Source of the DNA: Medakamo hakoo
Lineage: Eukaryota; Chlorophyta; Trebouxiophyceae; Coccomyxaceae
DNA length: 64,000 nt
Direction: 5' to 3'
NCBI GenBank assembly: GCA_026636295.1
Contig: CP089451.1
Location: 434,001 to 498,000, forward strand
In this document: one piece after another, positions 20,539-33,624 of the stretch
Layout of the letters: every line of letters begins with the position of its first letter
How positions within the stretch are numbered: the stretch's first letter is position 1
Translations under genes and position numbers: made by a program
The notes under the pieces: model-generated
Database searches by the model: none
Seen by the model: the letters and a program-made list of their open reading frames with translations, nothing else
What the model was told of the DNA's origin: nothing

Positions 20539-21945
20539 ATGTCGGACGGCGCCGGCGCCAAACCAGGCCGCCCCGCCTTTGCGCACCCCGCACCAACCCT
20601 CCTGGCCAGCGCCGCCTCTGAGTTCGCCACCCCGCGCCCGCCCGCCCGGCCGTCCACCAACCATCCAGCCGGCCTGGCCTGGTCGCCGTGCGGGGCCGCA
20701 CTGGCGGCCGGCGCGGCGGATGGGTGGGTGCGCTTTTACAGGCCTCCACCGCTCGACGCTACGACCCCCGCTGCTGCCGAACCCTGCCCGGCGGGCCGCC
20801 TGCGCCCGGGCGACGCCCTCGTCGACTTGGCATGGCACCCGAGAGGCCGTGACCACCACCTACTCCTGGCCGTGTGCGCGCGGGGGCACCCGGTGTCCCT
20901 GCACGCGCCGCGCCTGGATGATGGTGGGGGCGGCGGCGCCGACGCGTCGCCCGCCGCGTCGCCCTCCCCCTCGTCGCCGTCCTCCCCCTCCTCCACGGAC
21001 ACGGACGATGGCGGGCGGGCGGGCGGCGCACCCACACCTCGCCGCGTCCGCCGCCGCACCCGCCGCCACGCCTCCCCACCACCCCCGCCGGCCGCCCTCT
21101 TTGTCCCGCGCGACCTGCGGTCGGGCGACCCCATCCCAGCTTTCAGCGCGGCCTTTTCGTCCGACGGCCGCTCCCTGTACGTCGGCACGGCCTGTCGGGA
21201 TGCGGGAGTGCGTGTGTTTGATCCGGCTCGTCCCGGAGACGCGGTGGCCGCGTGGCCGACGCGGCGGCGTGGCAGCGCGGCCGTGGCTGGGGCTGTGCCA
21301 GGCACGGGCGGCGGCCGGGAACCGCCGGCCGGCTGCGCCGCCGCGGCCTTTGGCCTGGCCCCTCCACCGGCGTCGGGCCCGCCCGGACCGGTGAGCGTCC
21401 TCGCGACGTCCGCCTGCGATGCCTCCCTCGTCGCGGCCGGCGGCGGCGGCGGGTCCGTCGGGCTGTGGGACGGGCGGACCGGCGAGCAGCTCGCGCTCCT
21501 GCACGGCCACGGCCGGCGGCGCTTGAGTGGGCTGGCCTTCTCACACGACGGCGCGTCCCTCTTCTCCGCGGCGCGCTCTGACCCGGCCCTCCACTGCTGG
21601 GACGTGCGGGCGCTGGGCAAGGGCGTGGTGTGGACCGTGGCGCGCGACGTGGCGGGCATCAGCCGGCGGCTGGGGATTGGGCTCACTGCCGGCGGGCGCA
21701 CGCTCCTGGCCGGTGGTAAAAGTGGGGGTGTGCGGGCCTGGGATGCGAAGACAGGGGATGCGCTCGGTGAGTGGAGCGCGTCAGAGACCGGCGCCGTGGC
21801 GGGCGTCGCGCCGCACCCGAGCCTGGCGCTGGTCGCGACGGCCGCGGGTGGTGGCGGCGGCAGGGTGAGCAGCGACGATGACGGAACCCCCACCCACCCC
21901 CGCTCCTCCACCGTCCTGGCCTTCTGGAGACCCTCGCACGCATAG
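20539..21945 (+). CDS. WRAP53: WRAP53/TCAB1-like WD40 protein
   Basis: This single exon encodes 468 aa. The WD repeats follow WRAP53 closely: GLAWSPCGAALAAGAADGWV with RFYRPP; the LAWHPRGRDHHLLLAVC blade; FSAAFSSDGRSLYVGTACRD with VRVFDPARPGD; SVGLWDGRTGEQLALLHGHG; LAFSHDGASLFSAARSDPAL with HCWDVR; LLAGGKSGGVRAWDAKTG; and VAPHPSLALVATAAG, ending VLAFWR as in the animal proteins. WRAP53 binds CAB-box scaRNAs and telomerase RNA and directs them to Cajal bodies. A poly-Ser/Pro/Arg insert of about 50 residues lies between blades 2 and 3. The A-rich leader just before the ATG at 20539 supports this start. Confidence 0.88.
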   Translation: MSDGAGAKPGRPAFAHPAPTLLASAASEFATPRPPARPSTNHPAGLAWSPCGAALAAGAADGWVRFYRPPPLDATTPAAAEPCPAGRLRPGDALVDLAWHPRGRDHHLLLAVCARGHPVSLHAPRLDDGGGGGADASPAASPSPSSPSSPSSTDTDDGGRAGGAPTPRRVRRRTRRHASPPPPPAALFVPRDLRSGDPIPAFSAAFSSDGRSLYVGTACRDAGVRVFDPARPGDAVAAWPTRRRGSAAVAGAVPGTGGGREPPAGCAAAAFGLAPPPASGPPGPVSVLATSACDASLVAAGGGGGSVGLWDGRTGEQLALLHGHGRRRLSGLAFSHDGASLFSAARSDPALHCWDVRALGKGVVWTVARDVAGISRRLGIGLTAGGRTLLAGGKSGGVRAWDAKTGDALGEWSASETGAVAGVAPHPSLALVATAAGGGGGRVSSDDDGTPTHPRSSTVLAFWRPSHA

Positions 21946-22401
21946 AGATTAGGACACGTACAGGGTAACAAAAAGGAAATGAAGCGGGTGTGACTGGATT
22001 TTTACAAAACCTTGCTCTGTTCCTTTTCATAGTGGAAACCCGTTCTCAATAGATTTTGTCTTTTTTTCTCTCTTTCCGACCCGCGTGCGGCCCAGTTGGG
22101 AATGGGAGGGAACACATCGCCGGGCAGGGGGTGTCCGGGTGGAGGGGGATGGGGGGAGGGAGGGGAAAGGTCTCTCTCACCCCAAGCCACCACCAGCGCC
22201 GCTGGCTGTCGCTCGGTGTCTTTTCTCTCTTCTCTCTCTCTCTCTCTTTGCCATTTTTTTTCGTGCGCGCGCAGACCCGAGGTGGGACGCGCAGCGCATG
22301 CGGGCGAACAAGTGCTGTCTCTCTCTCTCTCGGGGGGTCGTTTCGTTGTTTGTTGGCTGTCGTTGTGTCTCTCGTTGTGTCTCTCTTCTCAACTCTGGGG
22401 T
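21946..22401. other. Convergent 3' spacer with CT-rich tracts
   Basis: These 456 bases lie between the WRAP53 and lipase stops. Near 21960-22080 it is AT-richer than its surroundings. CT dinucleotide tracts occur near 22230-22250 and 22320-22332. No RNA gene was found. Confidence 0.5.
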
Positions 22402-25400
22402 TCAGGCGGCCGCGGCCGCGCCGCCCGGCTGTTGCTCGTCGCCAGCCGGCGCGGCTTTGCCACGCCGGGCTGCCCGCCCCGCCCGGACGACGGTCGTGCC
22501 GCCGCCGGCATCGCCGCCAATCAGGCGCGGCGGCAGCTTGGGCCCTTCGCCGCCGTCTTCGTCAGGCGCAGCGCCGCCCGCCGCCGCCGCCGCCGCGCTC
22601 GCCGGCAGCGACCAGCGCGGCCGGGCGGGCGGCGCGGCGCCCGCCATCAGCCCCCTCCACGGCGCGGACCGGGCGGCCAGCACGCCGCCCAGTGCCCGCG
22701 TGTAATTGTCAGGGTTGTGGTACCGCGAAATGGAGCCGGACGGGCCGTACGCGCCCGGGTCGGCCAGGATGTCGAGCGGGTGCGGGGCGTCCATGAGCGC
22801 CGCGACAGCCGCGCCGACGGTCCGGGGCGGCGACGGCGGCGGCGGCGGCGGGGCGGGCGCGGAGGCGAGCGCCGGCGACGACGCCGCCCGAGCAGCGGAC
22901 GGCTTGAAGGGCGCGATGTTGTTGGCGGCGGGCGGGGCGGGCGGCGGCGCCCCGGCCGTCGCGGGCGTCGTCGGCGGCGGCGGCGCGACCGACGGCCGCG
23001 GGCTCAGCAGGCCCGGCGCCCGCAGCGTGAACAGGCCCGGGCCGGGCGGCAGCATGGCGTGCCCGCCCTCGCCCCGCACCCAGGCCGACGCCGGGTTGGG
23101 CTGCAGCACGATGAGCCGGCCCACGAAGGTGTACAGCACCGACCGGCCGGGCGTGCCCGTCAGGCATTCCAGCTCGCGGAAGCCGCGCCCGGCGCGCGCG
23201 AGCAGGTCGGCGACGCTGCTGTAATCGCACGCGAAGGCGCGGGGGACGATGTCGCGGGCCATGACGACATTGCGCACGGCGCCCGGGGGCAGGCCGACCC
23301 GGGCCAGCAACGGGCGGGCGTCACAGGACGAGGGCGCGGGGGTCGGCGGCCCCCGCCCGCCACCGCCCGCCGCCGCGGCCGCGACCTTACACCCGGCCGA
23401 ATCGCACAGCACGGCCGGCGCGCCAAAGGTGTAGCAGGGCGACAGGGAGACGGGGGACGCCACCCCCCGCACCAGGTACATGAGCATGAGGACGGCGCCC
23501 AGCGACCCGCCGAGCGAGTGGCCGGTGAACACGACCTTCGCAAAGGGCGACGACGCCAGGTGTTCGCGCACCAGCGGCTCGAAGCGCGCGTACAGCCGCC
23601 GCGCCGTCTCGTACACGCCGCGGTGGATCTTGACGGGTGGGCCGTCACCGTCGCCGCCGCCCCCCATCGCCTCCGGCTCAAAGGGGACGGGGTCGAACGT
23701 CAGGTTGACGCGCCAGTGGTCCAGGTTGTCCGAGCCCTGGATGACAAAGAAGCGCGTGTGTGAGTCCGGGTCGTCCGCCACGTACCACTCCGTCGGGTCG
23801 GGCGGCGGCGGAGCGGGGGCGGTCGGGGACGACGACGCGGGCGCCGACCCGCCCCACGACGCCTGGACGGCGGCCGTGACGGCGGCGATGGTGGCGACGG
23901 CGGTCGAGTGCCCCGCCGCGGCGGCAGACTGGAGCTGGCCCGCCACGGCGCGGACGGGCATGCCGGCCGCGCCCAGGGCCGCGGACGCGCCGGCGGACGC
24001 GGCGCTGGCCGCGGCGGAGGCGAGCGGTGCGGCGGCGGCAGCAGCGGCGGCAGCGGCGGCGGCCAGCCGGGCGGCGACCAGGTCGGTCGGCGACTGCTTG
24101 GCGGGCGGGCCGGCGGGCGGCGCGTGTGCGGGCGCGCCCGCCGCGGCCGCCGGCTCCTGCGCGGGCGGAGGTTCCGCCGGCGCGACCCGCCCGGCCGGCG
24201 TGCCGACCGCGCGCACCCGGGCCAGCGCAGCCGCGGAGGTCGACGACGGCGGCGGCGGCGACTCCGCGGCTGCCGCGGCCGCGAGCGCGTCCGCGGGCGC
24301 CACGCCCATCGCGTCGCCCTCCGCCGCCGCCTCGGCCGCGGACAGCAGCAGCGCCGCCGACCCGTCGTCGCCCGCGTCCGCGCTGGCCAAGGACGCGGTG
24401 GCGGACGAGGAGGAGGGGGCTTTGGCCGCGACGCGGGACGTCGTGACCAGGCGCAGCCGGTGGCGGCGGTAGAGCGAGTCGGGCTGTGTGGTGGTGGTGG
24501 GGAGGCATGAGAAGGGCGGAGGGTGAGCTCGTGTTCGCGTCGCTACTTTGTGCGTGCGCGGACGCCGCTGGACGCGCTCCCTCCCCCCGCCCGCCTCACC
24601 GTCAGGCGCCCAATGTAGTAGGTCTGCGCGCACAGGGAGGAGAGCATGCGGATGTAGCGAGCCTCCATCAGGCCCGTGGGTCGCAGGAAGGGCCGGATGT
24701 CGGGGGGTGGCGGGTGCGGGGAGGCGGCGACGGCGGCTTCGGCGGCTTCGGCCTGTGTTTTCGATTTTGGGGGGGTGGAGGGCGGGGTGTGCGTGAGAGC
24801 GTGCGATCGACGGCGTGAGTGGGCCGTACCGGGGGCCAAAAAGGGCGCCCTCACGGGCCGCACGCGCGGTGCCCGTCGCTGCTCACGGCGCGCCCGTGCT
24901 CCGCTGTAAGGCATTGGCTTTGCAAACAGCCGCGGACGGCGGCCTTGCCGCCGCTTTGGGCCCCTGACCATCCGTGATCAAGGTGAAGTGCACGCGTGCG
25001 CATCCACCTCCGGCAGTGGGCGGGCGCGGGTGGCGGCGGCCTGGCCCGAAACCGGCCCCCCGCGGGCGCCCACGCTCTGCCAGACGCAGGGTTGTCGTGG
25101 CGCGCCTTCCCGATCGCTCGGCCGCCTCCCCGCGCCGCAAACCTGGCCGCCGCCCACATCCGTCGCCCGCTACCAGCAGGGTGAGGACCCAGCAATCGAG
25201 CACAAGCGGAGGAGCGGGGTGGGCAGGCCGAGCCGGGGACGGGGACGGGGGGCGGGGGCTTGCCTTTCTTTCCGCTGCGCTGGAAAAAAGGCAGAGGGCA
25301 CGTTCCGGGTGCGTGGCGGCCCGAAGACCCACGGGGGGGCGCGCCTGGCGGCGACGGCAGGGCGCGGCCCACGCCGCACCTACGCGCATTGTGCCCGCCG

Positions 25401-25792
25401 AGGCCGCGCCCTATCCATACCTTGTCAGCGAGGGCGGCCGGCCCGCCCAGGGCGTCCGCAGGCGACGCGTTGGTGGGCGTTGCCGGTCCGTTTTTCTCGC
25501 CCCAGACGGCCGACCACAACGAGCCGGCGAATGAGCGCGACGAGTCAAACGCCGCACCCAGCCCACCACGAGACGTCCTCCCACCCTCCGGAGTAGGGGG
25601 CGGGGCGGTGGGAGTGGAGGAAGAGCCCTCTGCCGGGGTTGCTGAGGTGGCCCGCGGCGTGCGAGCGTCGGCGCGAATGGGCCGCCCCGGTTTCGGCGGC
25701 CGGGGCGCCGCGCCGCCGCCGCCGCCCGGCCCGCCGCCGCCGGCCGTGCTGGCCGCGCGGGTCAGCGGGCGGCTGCAGCCGGCGAGCGGCAT
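22402..25792 (-). CDS. Class 3 lipase, PLIP-like (plastid galactolipase/phospholipase type)
   Basis: Three minus-strand exons are proposed, 25421-25792, 24600-24752 and 22402-24483, all phase 0, giving 868 aa. Exon 1 could be a plastid leader (FDSSRSFAGSLWSAVWGEKN region). Exon 2 carries ARYIRMLSSLCAQTYYIGRL, like the plant PLIP N-terminal helix. Exon 3 begins LYRRHRLRLVTTS, then a long Ala-rich spacer, then the alpha/beta-hydrolase core: FFVIQGSDNLDHWRVNLTFD, the nucleophile motif VFTGHSLGGSLGAV, the acid region RDIVPRAFACDYS and a C-terminal ISRYHNPDNYTRAL with the likely catalytic His. PLIPs release fatty acids from plastid lipids. Exon 1 and the 668-bp intron are the uncertain part; exons 2 and 3 are firm. 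Confidence 0.75.
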
Positions 25793-25964
25793 TGGGGAAT
25801 GGAGAGCGGAGGCAGGGAGGGACGCGGGGGCAGGGCTGTCTTGTGTGTGTGCCCTGCGTCTTGAAATGCGCGGGTCTGAGCCCCGAGGCCCGCGGCGCGC
25901 CGCGTTGCTGTTTTGTCAACCCACACACACCTCTGGCCTCCCGTTCCCCAACGTTGTTCTGGTT

Positions 25965-28900
25965 TCACAGCCCAATGATCCCCGCCCCACTCCTCCGCCG
26001 CCCACCGGACGACCCGCGCTTCGGCATGCCTCCCCCACCGCCGCCTCCCGCCCCCCCCGTCACGGCCCGCGCCGCCACCAGGACCGCGGCCGCGCTCGCC
26101 AGGCACGGCCCCGCCACCGCGTACTTGAGAAGGCGGTGGCAGTGGATGTGGAAGGAGAGGGGGAAGGCGTCGGTGAACCGCACGCCAGACTGTGTTTGGT
26201 TGGAGGAGGGGGGGTGGGGTTGGTGGGGGTGGGGGGGTGGGGTGGGGGGTGGGGGGGTGGGTGGGGGGGGGGGGGGGGGGGGCGTGCGCGGCCGCGTCAG
26301 TGAAAGCGAGGGAGGAAACGAGGGACGCCACCCCACCCCACCCCACTGCTTTGTTCCCCTGTCCTCCTGTGCCACCACCACCACCACCACCACCACCCAC
26401 GCACCTCGTCCACCATCTCCAGCTGCACGATCGCCGTGCTCCGCGTCCGCGGCGCGGGCAGCGTCAGCGCGTACGACCCAGGCGACGGCACCGTGTCCGC
26501 CATGCCCACAATGGGCGACGGGCCCTGGCCCATGGCGGCGTGGCCAACGCCCGACAGCGTGACCGAGACGCGGTAGGGGCCGCGGGTGGGGGGCACGGCC
26601 GCCGCCGCGCCGCCCGCCGCCCCCGTCCCGTTCGGCCGGGTGTCGAACACGTCAAACCGCACCGTGAAGTCGCGCCCGCGGACGTCGCGGGGCGCCCGGG
26701 ACGCGCCGTCGGCGGCGATGCCTTCATACCCCGGGCGGGCCACGAAACAGTTGCCGCCGGGCACGGCCTCCCGCACGGGCGCGCTGCCTGCGTAGGGGTC
26801 CAAGGCCGCCCCCGTCCGGAGCGCGTGCAGGCCGCCACTCATCGTGGCGAGGACCAGTTCGACTTCGCCGTCGCCGTCAAGGTCGTCGGCCAAGGGGGCG
26901 GCGTACGCGGCTTCGCCGATGTCCAGCCAGTCGGCGCACCCTGAAAGATTTTTTTTGGGGGGGGGGGGGGGAGAGGGTGTGCGTGTGTGAGACAACATGG
27001 CACGCGGCGGGGAAAAAACCGACGCACACACTCCCCCCCACACGCCCACACCTACCTGTCCGGCCGTCGATGGCGTACAGGCGGCCGTCAAAGGACGGGA
27101 TGACGACGTGCAAGGGTGGGCGGACGGGCGTTGCCGAGGGCGGCGGTGGCGGGGCCGCGCCGACCAGGCGGCTCCACAGGCCGGCGCTCGGCCGCCGCCC
27201 ACCACCACCACTCCCGCTGCTTCCGGCCTCGTGGCCCAGGGGCACCAGCAGCGGTGCGGCCCCAATCCGGCCCGCCGTCGCGAAGGGGAAACCCGGGATG
27301 TCGGCGCCCGTGGCCCCGCACACGGCGTAGACGCGCCCCGACGCCGTTCCGAACACGACCTCCAGCCGCGCGCCGCACCCGTCCACGTCGCCGACCCGCA
27401 GCCCGCCCGCCGCCATGGACGAGCCGACGTGGCGCTCCCACAGAATGGAGCCGTCGGCCCTGAACGCGACGACGTTGCCCTTTGTGTCTCCCGCCAGCAC
27501 CTCCAGCTTCCCGCAGCCGTCGACGTCCGCGAGCGCGACGGGCGCGTGGACGGGCCCCACCTGGCGCGGCCACCCGTCCTTGGTCTTCCCCGTTTTCCCG
27601 TCGAGCAGGTACACAAAGCCCATGGCCGTGCCCAGAGCGACTTCCGGCGCGCCGTCGCCGTCCACGTCCGCGATGGCGGGCGACCCCAGGGCGCGGGCCG
27701 TGAATTCCGAGGCTTCGGTGGAGAGGTCGAGGTGTTCGGCCCACACGACCGCGCCGGTCCTGAGCGACAGGGCGACGGCGCCGGAGGCGAGGTAGTCGCC
27801 GATGCGGACGCCAGGCCCCAGCTCGGCCTCCACGCGGGCCGGCGGCCAGGCCGACCCTTCAAAGAAATACGACACGGCGAGGACGAGCTCGTCGACGCCG
27901 TCGCCGTCCACGTCCGCGATGGCCGGCGTCGCGAGGAGGTGCGGGTCCACCGCGAGCGTGGGCGTGCCGGGCGGGACGGGTGGAGAGCCGGCGGAGTGGG
28001 CCGCGTCGCGGGGCGTGGCGTCGACCGACGGGTCGGCCGCGCCCGCGACGGCGGACGCGGGGTCGGCGCCCCAAGACGGCTTCTTGCCTTCCGGCGCGTC
28101 CCCCCCCTCCTCCTCGGCCGCACCACCGCCTGCTCCATCATCAAAAGCGATCTCGCCGGTCGCGGCCGCCATCACCTGGTCCCTGAACGCCGCGACTTCG
28201 TCGGCGTCGTAGCCCTGGGCGACCAGGTCGGCAATGGCTTCGGGCGGGAGGTCGGTGCCGCCGCCCGCGGCGAGCAAGGCCGCGGCCAAACCTTTCGCGG
28301 TGGAGGCGGACGCGGCGGACGCGGCGCCGGGGCCTTCGTCCGCCGCCTTGCCCTCTCCTGCTTCCGCCTCGGGCGCGAACAGGTCGCGGAAGCCTTCGGC
28401 CGCGTCCCGGGCGATGGCCCGGTCGTCGGCGGCTGTGGCTGCGTCGCCGACGGCAGCGGCAGCGGCCGCGGCAGCGGCCGCGGCGGCGAGGGCGTCCGGG
28501 TCGCCCGGCACCGCGCCATCCTCCGTCCCGCCGTCGGCTTGCATCAGCCGGCGTCGGCGTCCCTGAGGCTCCCCGCCCGCGGCAGCCGCCCGGGCGGCGG
28601 CCGCCCGCGCGTCCGCCGCCGCCCGCGCCGCCGCGGCTTCGCGTTGGGCGGCCAGGGCCGCGGCCGCGGCCGCGGCCGAGCCCTCACCACCGACCGCCTC
28701 CGCGTGCGCGACGGGCTCGGACGCCAGCCCCACATGCCACCCGCGCCGGACAGACAGGCGTGGCACGGCCAGGCGTGGGCCCGCCCAACACCGGGCGCCC
28801 GTGTCGCGGTACGGCGTGACGGTGCCGTCAAAGCCCGGGACCAGGAGTTCAGGCACGCCGTCGCCGTCCAGGTCGTACGAGAGCACGGACCCGTGGACGG

Positions 28901-29462
28901 TGGAGCCGTGGGGTGCGGGCCACCGCCCGTCCGCCCAGCGCGCCCCCGACCCGGCGTCGAAGGCTTCCAGGTCGCCGACAAAGCCGGGCACGACGATTTC
29001 CTTGGCGCCGTCGGAGAAGAGGTCGGTGATCAGCGGCGTGGCGTACAGGGACGCGCCCGCTTCCGCCGACCAGTCCAGGGCCAGGGAGAGCGGGCCGCCG
29101 CACGCGCCCGGGAGGGCGTCTGGGAGAGGGGGTTCCTCGTCGCTGGAGGAGTGGTGGTGGAGAGGGGTGGGCGGCGTGAGGGATGGCAGGCCGAGGTTGA
29201 GAGTGAGAGCGCGCGTAGCGCGCTGCGTTTTTTTTTCAATGCCGTCCCGCGCCCAAACTCACCCGGTCACCATGGACCCGGACACGGTGCCTGCGGCGTC
29301 AACGTGCGCGGTCCGCCCCGCGAAGTGGGAGCGGGCCGCATGGGACGCCGCGTCGGCGGCGGTAGCCAGCGGGCGGGAGACCTGGGCAAGCGCAGCGAGT
29401 GGACGAGCAGCCAGAAGAACGAGCGCCAGCCACGCGGCGGTGAGAGGGTCGGCGCGTGCCAT
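25965..29462 (-). CDS. DEX1: DEX1-like FG-GAP/integrin-alpha-repeat membrane protein
   Basis: Four minus-strand exons, 29263-29462, 27056-29142, 26405-26940 and 25965-26189, have matching phases and encode 1015 aa (Arabidopsis DEX1 896). Residues 1-27 are a signal peptide (WLALVLLAARPLAAL). FG-GAP blades carry calcium-type loops: DLDGDGVPELLVPGFDG, DVDGDGVDELVLAV, DVDGDGAPEVALGTAMG, DVDGCGKLEVLAGDTKG and DLDGDGEVELVLATMSGG. DEX1-specific stretches are SLYATPLITDLFSDGAKEIV, RRGWHVGLASEPV and CADWLDIGEAAYA. The end reads VRFTDAFPLSFHIHCHRLLK followed by one transmembrane helix. Arabidopsis DEX1 is needed for pollen exine formation. An alga has no exine, so a wall or secretory role is inferred. 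An acidic Ala-rich insert of about 200 residues sits after the second blade. Confidence 0.9.
26203..26282 (+). repeat. G-run tract (G-quadruplex type) in the last DEX1 intron
   Basis: Eighty bases are almost only G with single T breaks, including a run of about 18 G at the right end. On the transcribed strand this is a C-rich tract just before the 3' splice site at 26190, so it probably serves as the polypyrimidine tract. The other strand has many G4-forming runs. Confidence 0.85.
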
Positions 29463-29653
29463 GGTTTGATGGGTGCCCAGCACCCGCACGCGCGCGTGCG
29501 CGGCAAGCAGCCGCGAGAGGAGGGCGGACCCCTTGTTCCGCGAATGAAGCTTTGAGAAAGGCATGCGTTTTTTGGTCGGGTCGATCGGCCAGACTTGTTT
29601 CCCTCTCTCCCCCCCCCCCTCGCACACGCGCCTGAAAAGACGAACCAGCAGCC
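29463..29653. promoter_or_regulatory. Divergent promoter between DEX1 and class III ADH
   Basis: These 191 bases lie between head-to-head ATGs and contain a GCACGCGCGCGTGC palindrome at about 29486-29499 and a pyrimidine-rich tract at about 29600-29622 before the ADH start. The promoter role is inferred. Confidence 0.45.
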
Positions 29654-31076
<1,423 letters not shown>

Positions 31077-31279
31077 GAGGCTTTTTGTTTTTGCTTGGCG
31101 AACGCAGGGAGTTTTTTGTTTTTGTTGTTTCTTTTACACGCAGGAGAGGGAGGGTGGACGCGCCACTCCAGGCAGGGCGCGTGCTTGATGGAGCGGTGGG
31201 GGGACATGCAAGGGGAAAAAAACGCAGGACGGGAAAAAAGGCAAGGCAAGAGAAAAAGCTCTCTCTCTCTCTCTCTCCC

Positions 31280-33624
31280 TCACGCCGCGCCCACGCCACG
31301 CATGGCCGGCCCGGGCGCAAGCGTGATGTCAGTCCACGCCCCGCCCGGCTGGGCCGCCCGCAAGTAGCCCGCCGTCGTGCCGACTAGGCAGTTGAAGAAG
31401 AGGCGGGCCGCTTCCGCGCGCGAGCCCAGCGCGCTCGCCGCGCCGTCGAGCGAGACGGCGGCGGGCTTGCCCGCCGCCGCCTGGGCGGCAAACCGGGCGC
31501 GCAGCAGTTCCAGGACGGTGCGGGTGGCCGGGTTCATGGCCGCGGCTTTGCGGGCGGCGACGGCCGCGGCGGCGGCGGCGGCGCCCGGGCCTCCCACGGC
31601 CTCCGCGATCGCGGCAGCAAACCCGTCGCCGTCGGCCCCGGCCGACGCCGCCCGCCCGCCCTCGACCTCGGCCTCGCCCTCGCCCTCCTCCGGCACGGCG
31701 GTCAGGAACATGGCGTCGCCGTCGGCCAGGGCGGCCATGGCGGCGGCGGCAGCCGCGCCTTCGCCGGACGAGGCGGCCGGGCGCGGCGGGGCGTCGCCGT
31801 CGGACGGCGGGCGGTCTCCGGAACCGGCCGGGCCGGAGCCGCTGCCGCGCCGGCTTTCAGCCAGGCGACCGGACGAGCCGGACGAGCCACGGCCGCCCGC
31901 ACCCACCGCGGCCAGCGGGCCGGCCAACTCAGCGCCCAGCAGGGCGTGGCGCAGGCGCTCCATGCCGCCGGGGGCCGGGCCGGTCGCCGCGGGCGCGGCC
32001 GTCCAGGGCGCCCCCTCCGGCCCGCCGCCGCCCCACTCACCGCCCGCCGGCCAGCCGTCGCCGCCGTCCAGCGGCATGGGCGCGCCCACCTCGCCCCAGT
32101 CGACCGCGCCGTCGGGGCCCACCATGGGCGCCGGGCCGGGCAACGCGGCCGCGTCCGCGAGCTTGCGGCGCTTGGCCGCGCGCGCCGCCTTTGGCAGCGG
32201 CAGCGCGGCCGTCCCCTCACGCATCGCCCCGCGCAGCAAGGCCGCCAGCGGTTCGGGCCAGGCCCCGGTGTCGGGGGCGGGCACGGCCAGGGCCGCGGCC
32301 GCCAGGGACGCCGCGGCGGAGGACCGGCCGTGGGCGGCGGTGTGGGTGGCGGGACCGCCCCCGCCGCCGAGGGCCGTGCGCCCGGCCCGCCCGCCCGCCC
32401 CGCCGACCAGCGTGGGCGCCGGGTCGCCGATCCACTCGCGGATGACGCGCGTGGGCAGGGACGTGCCGGCGCTGTCCAGGCGCGGCGCGGCCAGTTTGAA
32501 GGACGCCAGGCCGGCGGAGGCGGGGGGCGGGCCGGCCGGCGCGGCCGGCGGACCGCCGTCGCCGCCCTCCCACAGCGGCGGCGCGGCCGCCGCGCCGTCG
32601 CCCGCCTCCCACCCGCCGCCGTCGACGCCGCCGCCGTCCATCATCATCATCAGGCCCTCCATGTTGCCCGCGCCCGGTGGGGCCTCCATCAGGCCGTCCC
32701 CGCCCAGGTAGCCGTCAAAGGCGAGGCCGCCGCCGACTCCGCCGCCGCCGACCGCGCACCCAAACTCGCCGCGAGCGGCGGCGGCCAGCGCGCCCGCCGC
32801 GCCGGGCGACGCCGCGCCCAGGCGGTCCAGGATGCCGGCCACGCCCGCCGCGCGGCCGGCAGACAGGGCCGGCTCCACGGACGTGGCGGGCATGAGGAAG
32901 AGGTCTTCGTCCGCGCCGCCGCCGAGCGGGGCGCTGCTGGGCCGCCCGCCGCCGCCGCCGCCGCCGGCGGACAGCCGGCCGGCGAGGCCTTGGGTGCCCA
33001 GGGTCAGGCCGCCAAACAGTTGGGACGGCCCACCGCCACCCACGCCCGGCACGGCCAGGGCGCCCAGGCCGCCGGCGGCGTCGCCAAACGCGGCCAGCGC
33101 CGCGAGGGCGGCGGCCGCGTCGCCCCCCGCCAAGCCCGCCAGCGACGCGGCCGGCAGGGTGATGGCCGCGCCGCCACCCTCGGCCGGCAGCAGGGTCGCG
33201 CCGTCGGCGCCCACCGCCCCGCCGGACGCGGCCAGGGCCAGCAGCTGGCGGAACGCGGCTTCCGCGTCCTCCAGGATGTAGAGCGTCTGCTTGGAGTGAA
33301 TGAGGACGAGGCCGCCGACGAGGACGGCCTGGAGGCGGAGGGCGTGCGGGACGGCCGGGTCCATGATGGTGTCGCACGCGTCGACGACGGAGACGGACAG
33401 GATGTTTTTCTTGGCCAGGCGTTTGCCGTGGGCGGTCATCCTATGTGGCGGAGTGGCGGAGTGGAGGGGGGCGGAGAGAGGAGAGGGGGGAGAGAGGTTT
33501 TTGTGAGGAGGGAGGGTGTGGATGGATGGAAAAAAGAGAGCAGCCCCCGCCCCCCTCACCCCTTTTCTTACCACACAGCTCCCAGGGGGCTGCGTTTGCC
33601 AAGCAGGTCGCTGGAGTAGAACAT
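31280..33624 (-). CDS. Cohesin alpha-kleisin (RAD21/REC8 family)
   Basis: Two minus-strand exons, 33572-33624 and 31280-33440 (131-bp intron, donor GTAAGA, acceptor ATAG), encode 737 aa. The junction completes the Trp codon of FYSSDLLGKRSPLGAVW, the kleisin N-terminal signature, and the domain continues ...AKKNILSVSVVDACDTI, then AVLVGGLVLIHSKQTLYILE, which is the SMC3-binding helix region. The C-terminal winged helix that binds SMC1 is also clear: TRTVLELLRARFAAQ, then EAARLFFNCLVGTTAGYLR and WTDITLAPG. The 560 residues between are Gly/Ala-rich and disordered. Whether this is mitotic RAD21 or meiotic REC8 cannot be settled by eye. It is convergent with ADH. Confidence 0.88.

Noticed and set aside
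24753-25420. Extra lipase exon or a snoRNA inside the long lipase intron
   Set aside because: I looked for C/D boxes, H/ACA shape and PLIP-like peptides on both strands and found none convincing.
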